Positions 6,849-7,295 of a stretch of DNA of 7,295 bases are shown here, one piece after another (within the stretch, counting starts at the first letter, position 1; every line of letters begins with the position of its first letter). The stretch is from assembly GCF_964021735.1 (NCBI RefSeq), contig NZ_CAXIBN010000160.1, positions 1 through 7,295 on the forward strand. The letters are read 5' to 3'. Source of the stretch: Wocania_A sp964021735 (GTDB taxonomy: Bacteria; Bacteroidota; Bacteroidia; Flavobacteriales; Flavobacteriaceae). The notes under the pieces were generated by a model that worked only from the letters and a program-made list of their open reading frames with translations, made no database searches and was not told the DNA's origin. Made by a program: the position numbers and the translations under genes.

Positions 6849-7295
6849 TTATGCTTCAGTTGTATTTCTCACTTTTGTTTGATACTGCACATTAGGCTTT
6901 GTACCAACACTTTCTAATAAGTGATACATACGATTATCTTCTTTAAGTTTTGCAACTTTACTAGTCTTATCATTAATGTCTCCAAAAATCATAGCTCCAT
7001 TGCTACAAGCTGCAGAACATGCGGTTTGGAATTCACCATCTTTGATTTCACGTCCATCACGTTTTGCATCAAGAATAGTTTTTTGTGTCATTTGAATACA
7101 CATCGAACATTTTTCCATCACACCACGAGAACGTACAACTACATCTGGGTTTAGTACCATGCGTCCTAAATCATCATTCATATGATAATCGAATTCATCA
7201 TTCCCATTATATAAGAACCAGTTAAAACGACGTACTTTATAAGGACAGTTGTTTGCACAATATCTTGTACCTACACAACGGTTATATGCCATATG
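6849..7295 (-). CDS. actB: Alternative complex III subunit ActB, C-terminal iron-sulfur part (5' end outside window)
   Basis: ActB is the periplasm-facing iron-sulfur subunit of ACIII. In complete form it joins an N-terminal molybdopterin-oxidoreductase-like domain, which lacks the cofactor, to a C-terminal domain with several iron-sulfur clusters. Only the last 148 or so codons are here. The frame is open at the right edge, so the first Met visible (7290-7292) is internal, not a start. Counting from that Met, Cys6, Cys12 and Cys16 lie in CVGTRYCANNCPYKVRRF, where the usual second Cys of a CxxCxxCxxxC motif is Thr9. A second group, Cys62, Cys65, Cys92 and Cys96, forms CxxC-x26-CxxxC. The Thr fits the [3Fe-4S] cluster known in ACIII, though assigning it to this motif is inference. 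The strongly conserved CPYKVRRFNW segment and the directly following actC make the identification firm. The protein ends in a polar tail without further cysteines. Confidence 0.94.
   Translation of the reverse strand, partial: HMAYNRCVGTRYCANNCPYKVRRFNWFLYNGNDEFDYHMNDDLGRMVLNPDVVVRSRGVMEKCSMCIQMTQKTILDAKRDGREIKDGEFQTACSAACSNGAMIFGDINDKTSKVAKLKEDNRMYHLLESVGTKPNVQYQTKVRNTTEA

Noticed and set aside
6921..7154. Plus-strand open frame of 77 codons
   Set aside because: It is antisense to the cysteine motifs of actB. Its own Cys residues follow from the complementary sequence and form no recognised motif.
1..7295. CRISPR array, tRNA, rRNA, insertion sequence or other mobile element
   Set aside because: The window is almost fully occupied by seven conserved respiratory genes with spacers of at most 30 bases. 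No repeat array, structural RNA or transposase-like sequence was seen.

Overview
The window is a contiguous, minus-strand respiratory gene cluster from an AT-rich member of the Bacteroidota, most likely a flavobacterium. The evidence for that lineage is the gene set and order of alternative complex III (ACIII, Act), the four-helix form of cytochrome oxidase subunit II, the C-NKI-C copper motif, and the short A/T-rich spacers without strong Shine-Dalgarno sequences. The lineage is inferred from family knowledge, not from a database search.

Read in the direction of transcription (high to low coordinates), the layout is: the C-terminal end of actB (iron-sulfur part, cut by the right window edge), actC (NrfD-like quinol-site membrane subunit), actD (DUF3341 membrane subunit), actE (monoheme cytochrome c lipoprotein), actF (second NrfD-like membrane subunit, with a His-rich loop), coxB (CuA subunit II) and coxA (heme-copper subunit I, cut by the left edge close to its C-terminus). 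All seven genes are co-directional. The spacers are 28, 9, 1, 13, 30 and 27 bases, so a single polycistronic unit is likely. I saw no obvious terminator or promoter in any spacer. No stretch over 300 bases lacks a gene.

Together the products describe the terminal part of an aerobic respiratory chain. ACIII replaces the cytochrome bc1 complex: it oxidises menaquinol and passes electrons through iron-sulfur clusters and c-type hemes to the monoheme cytochrome ActE. The adjacent A1-type aa3 oxidase accepts electrons at CuA in CoxB, reduces O2 at the heme a3/CuB centre in CoxA, and pumps protons. CoxB carries no fused cytochrome c domain, which fits a physical ACIII-aa3 supercomplex in which ActE delivers electrons directly. 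Such a supercomplex is known from Flavobacterium johnsoniae. The pentaheme subunit ActA, the N-terminal part of ActB and oxidase subunit III are not in the window.

This is a well-described core system rather than a new one. The points worth a second look are small: His-rich segments in ActF and CoxA, a missing Mg-site glutamate in CoxB, the Cys-to-Thr change in an ActB cluster motif, and the start site of actE. All plus-strand open frames in the window are antisense shadows of these genes.
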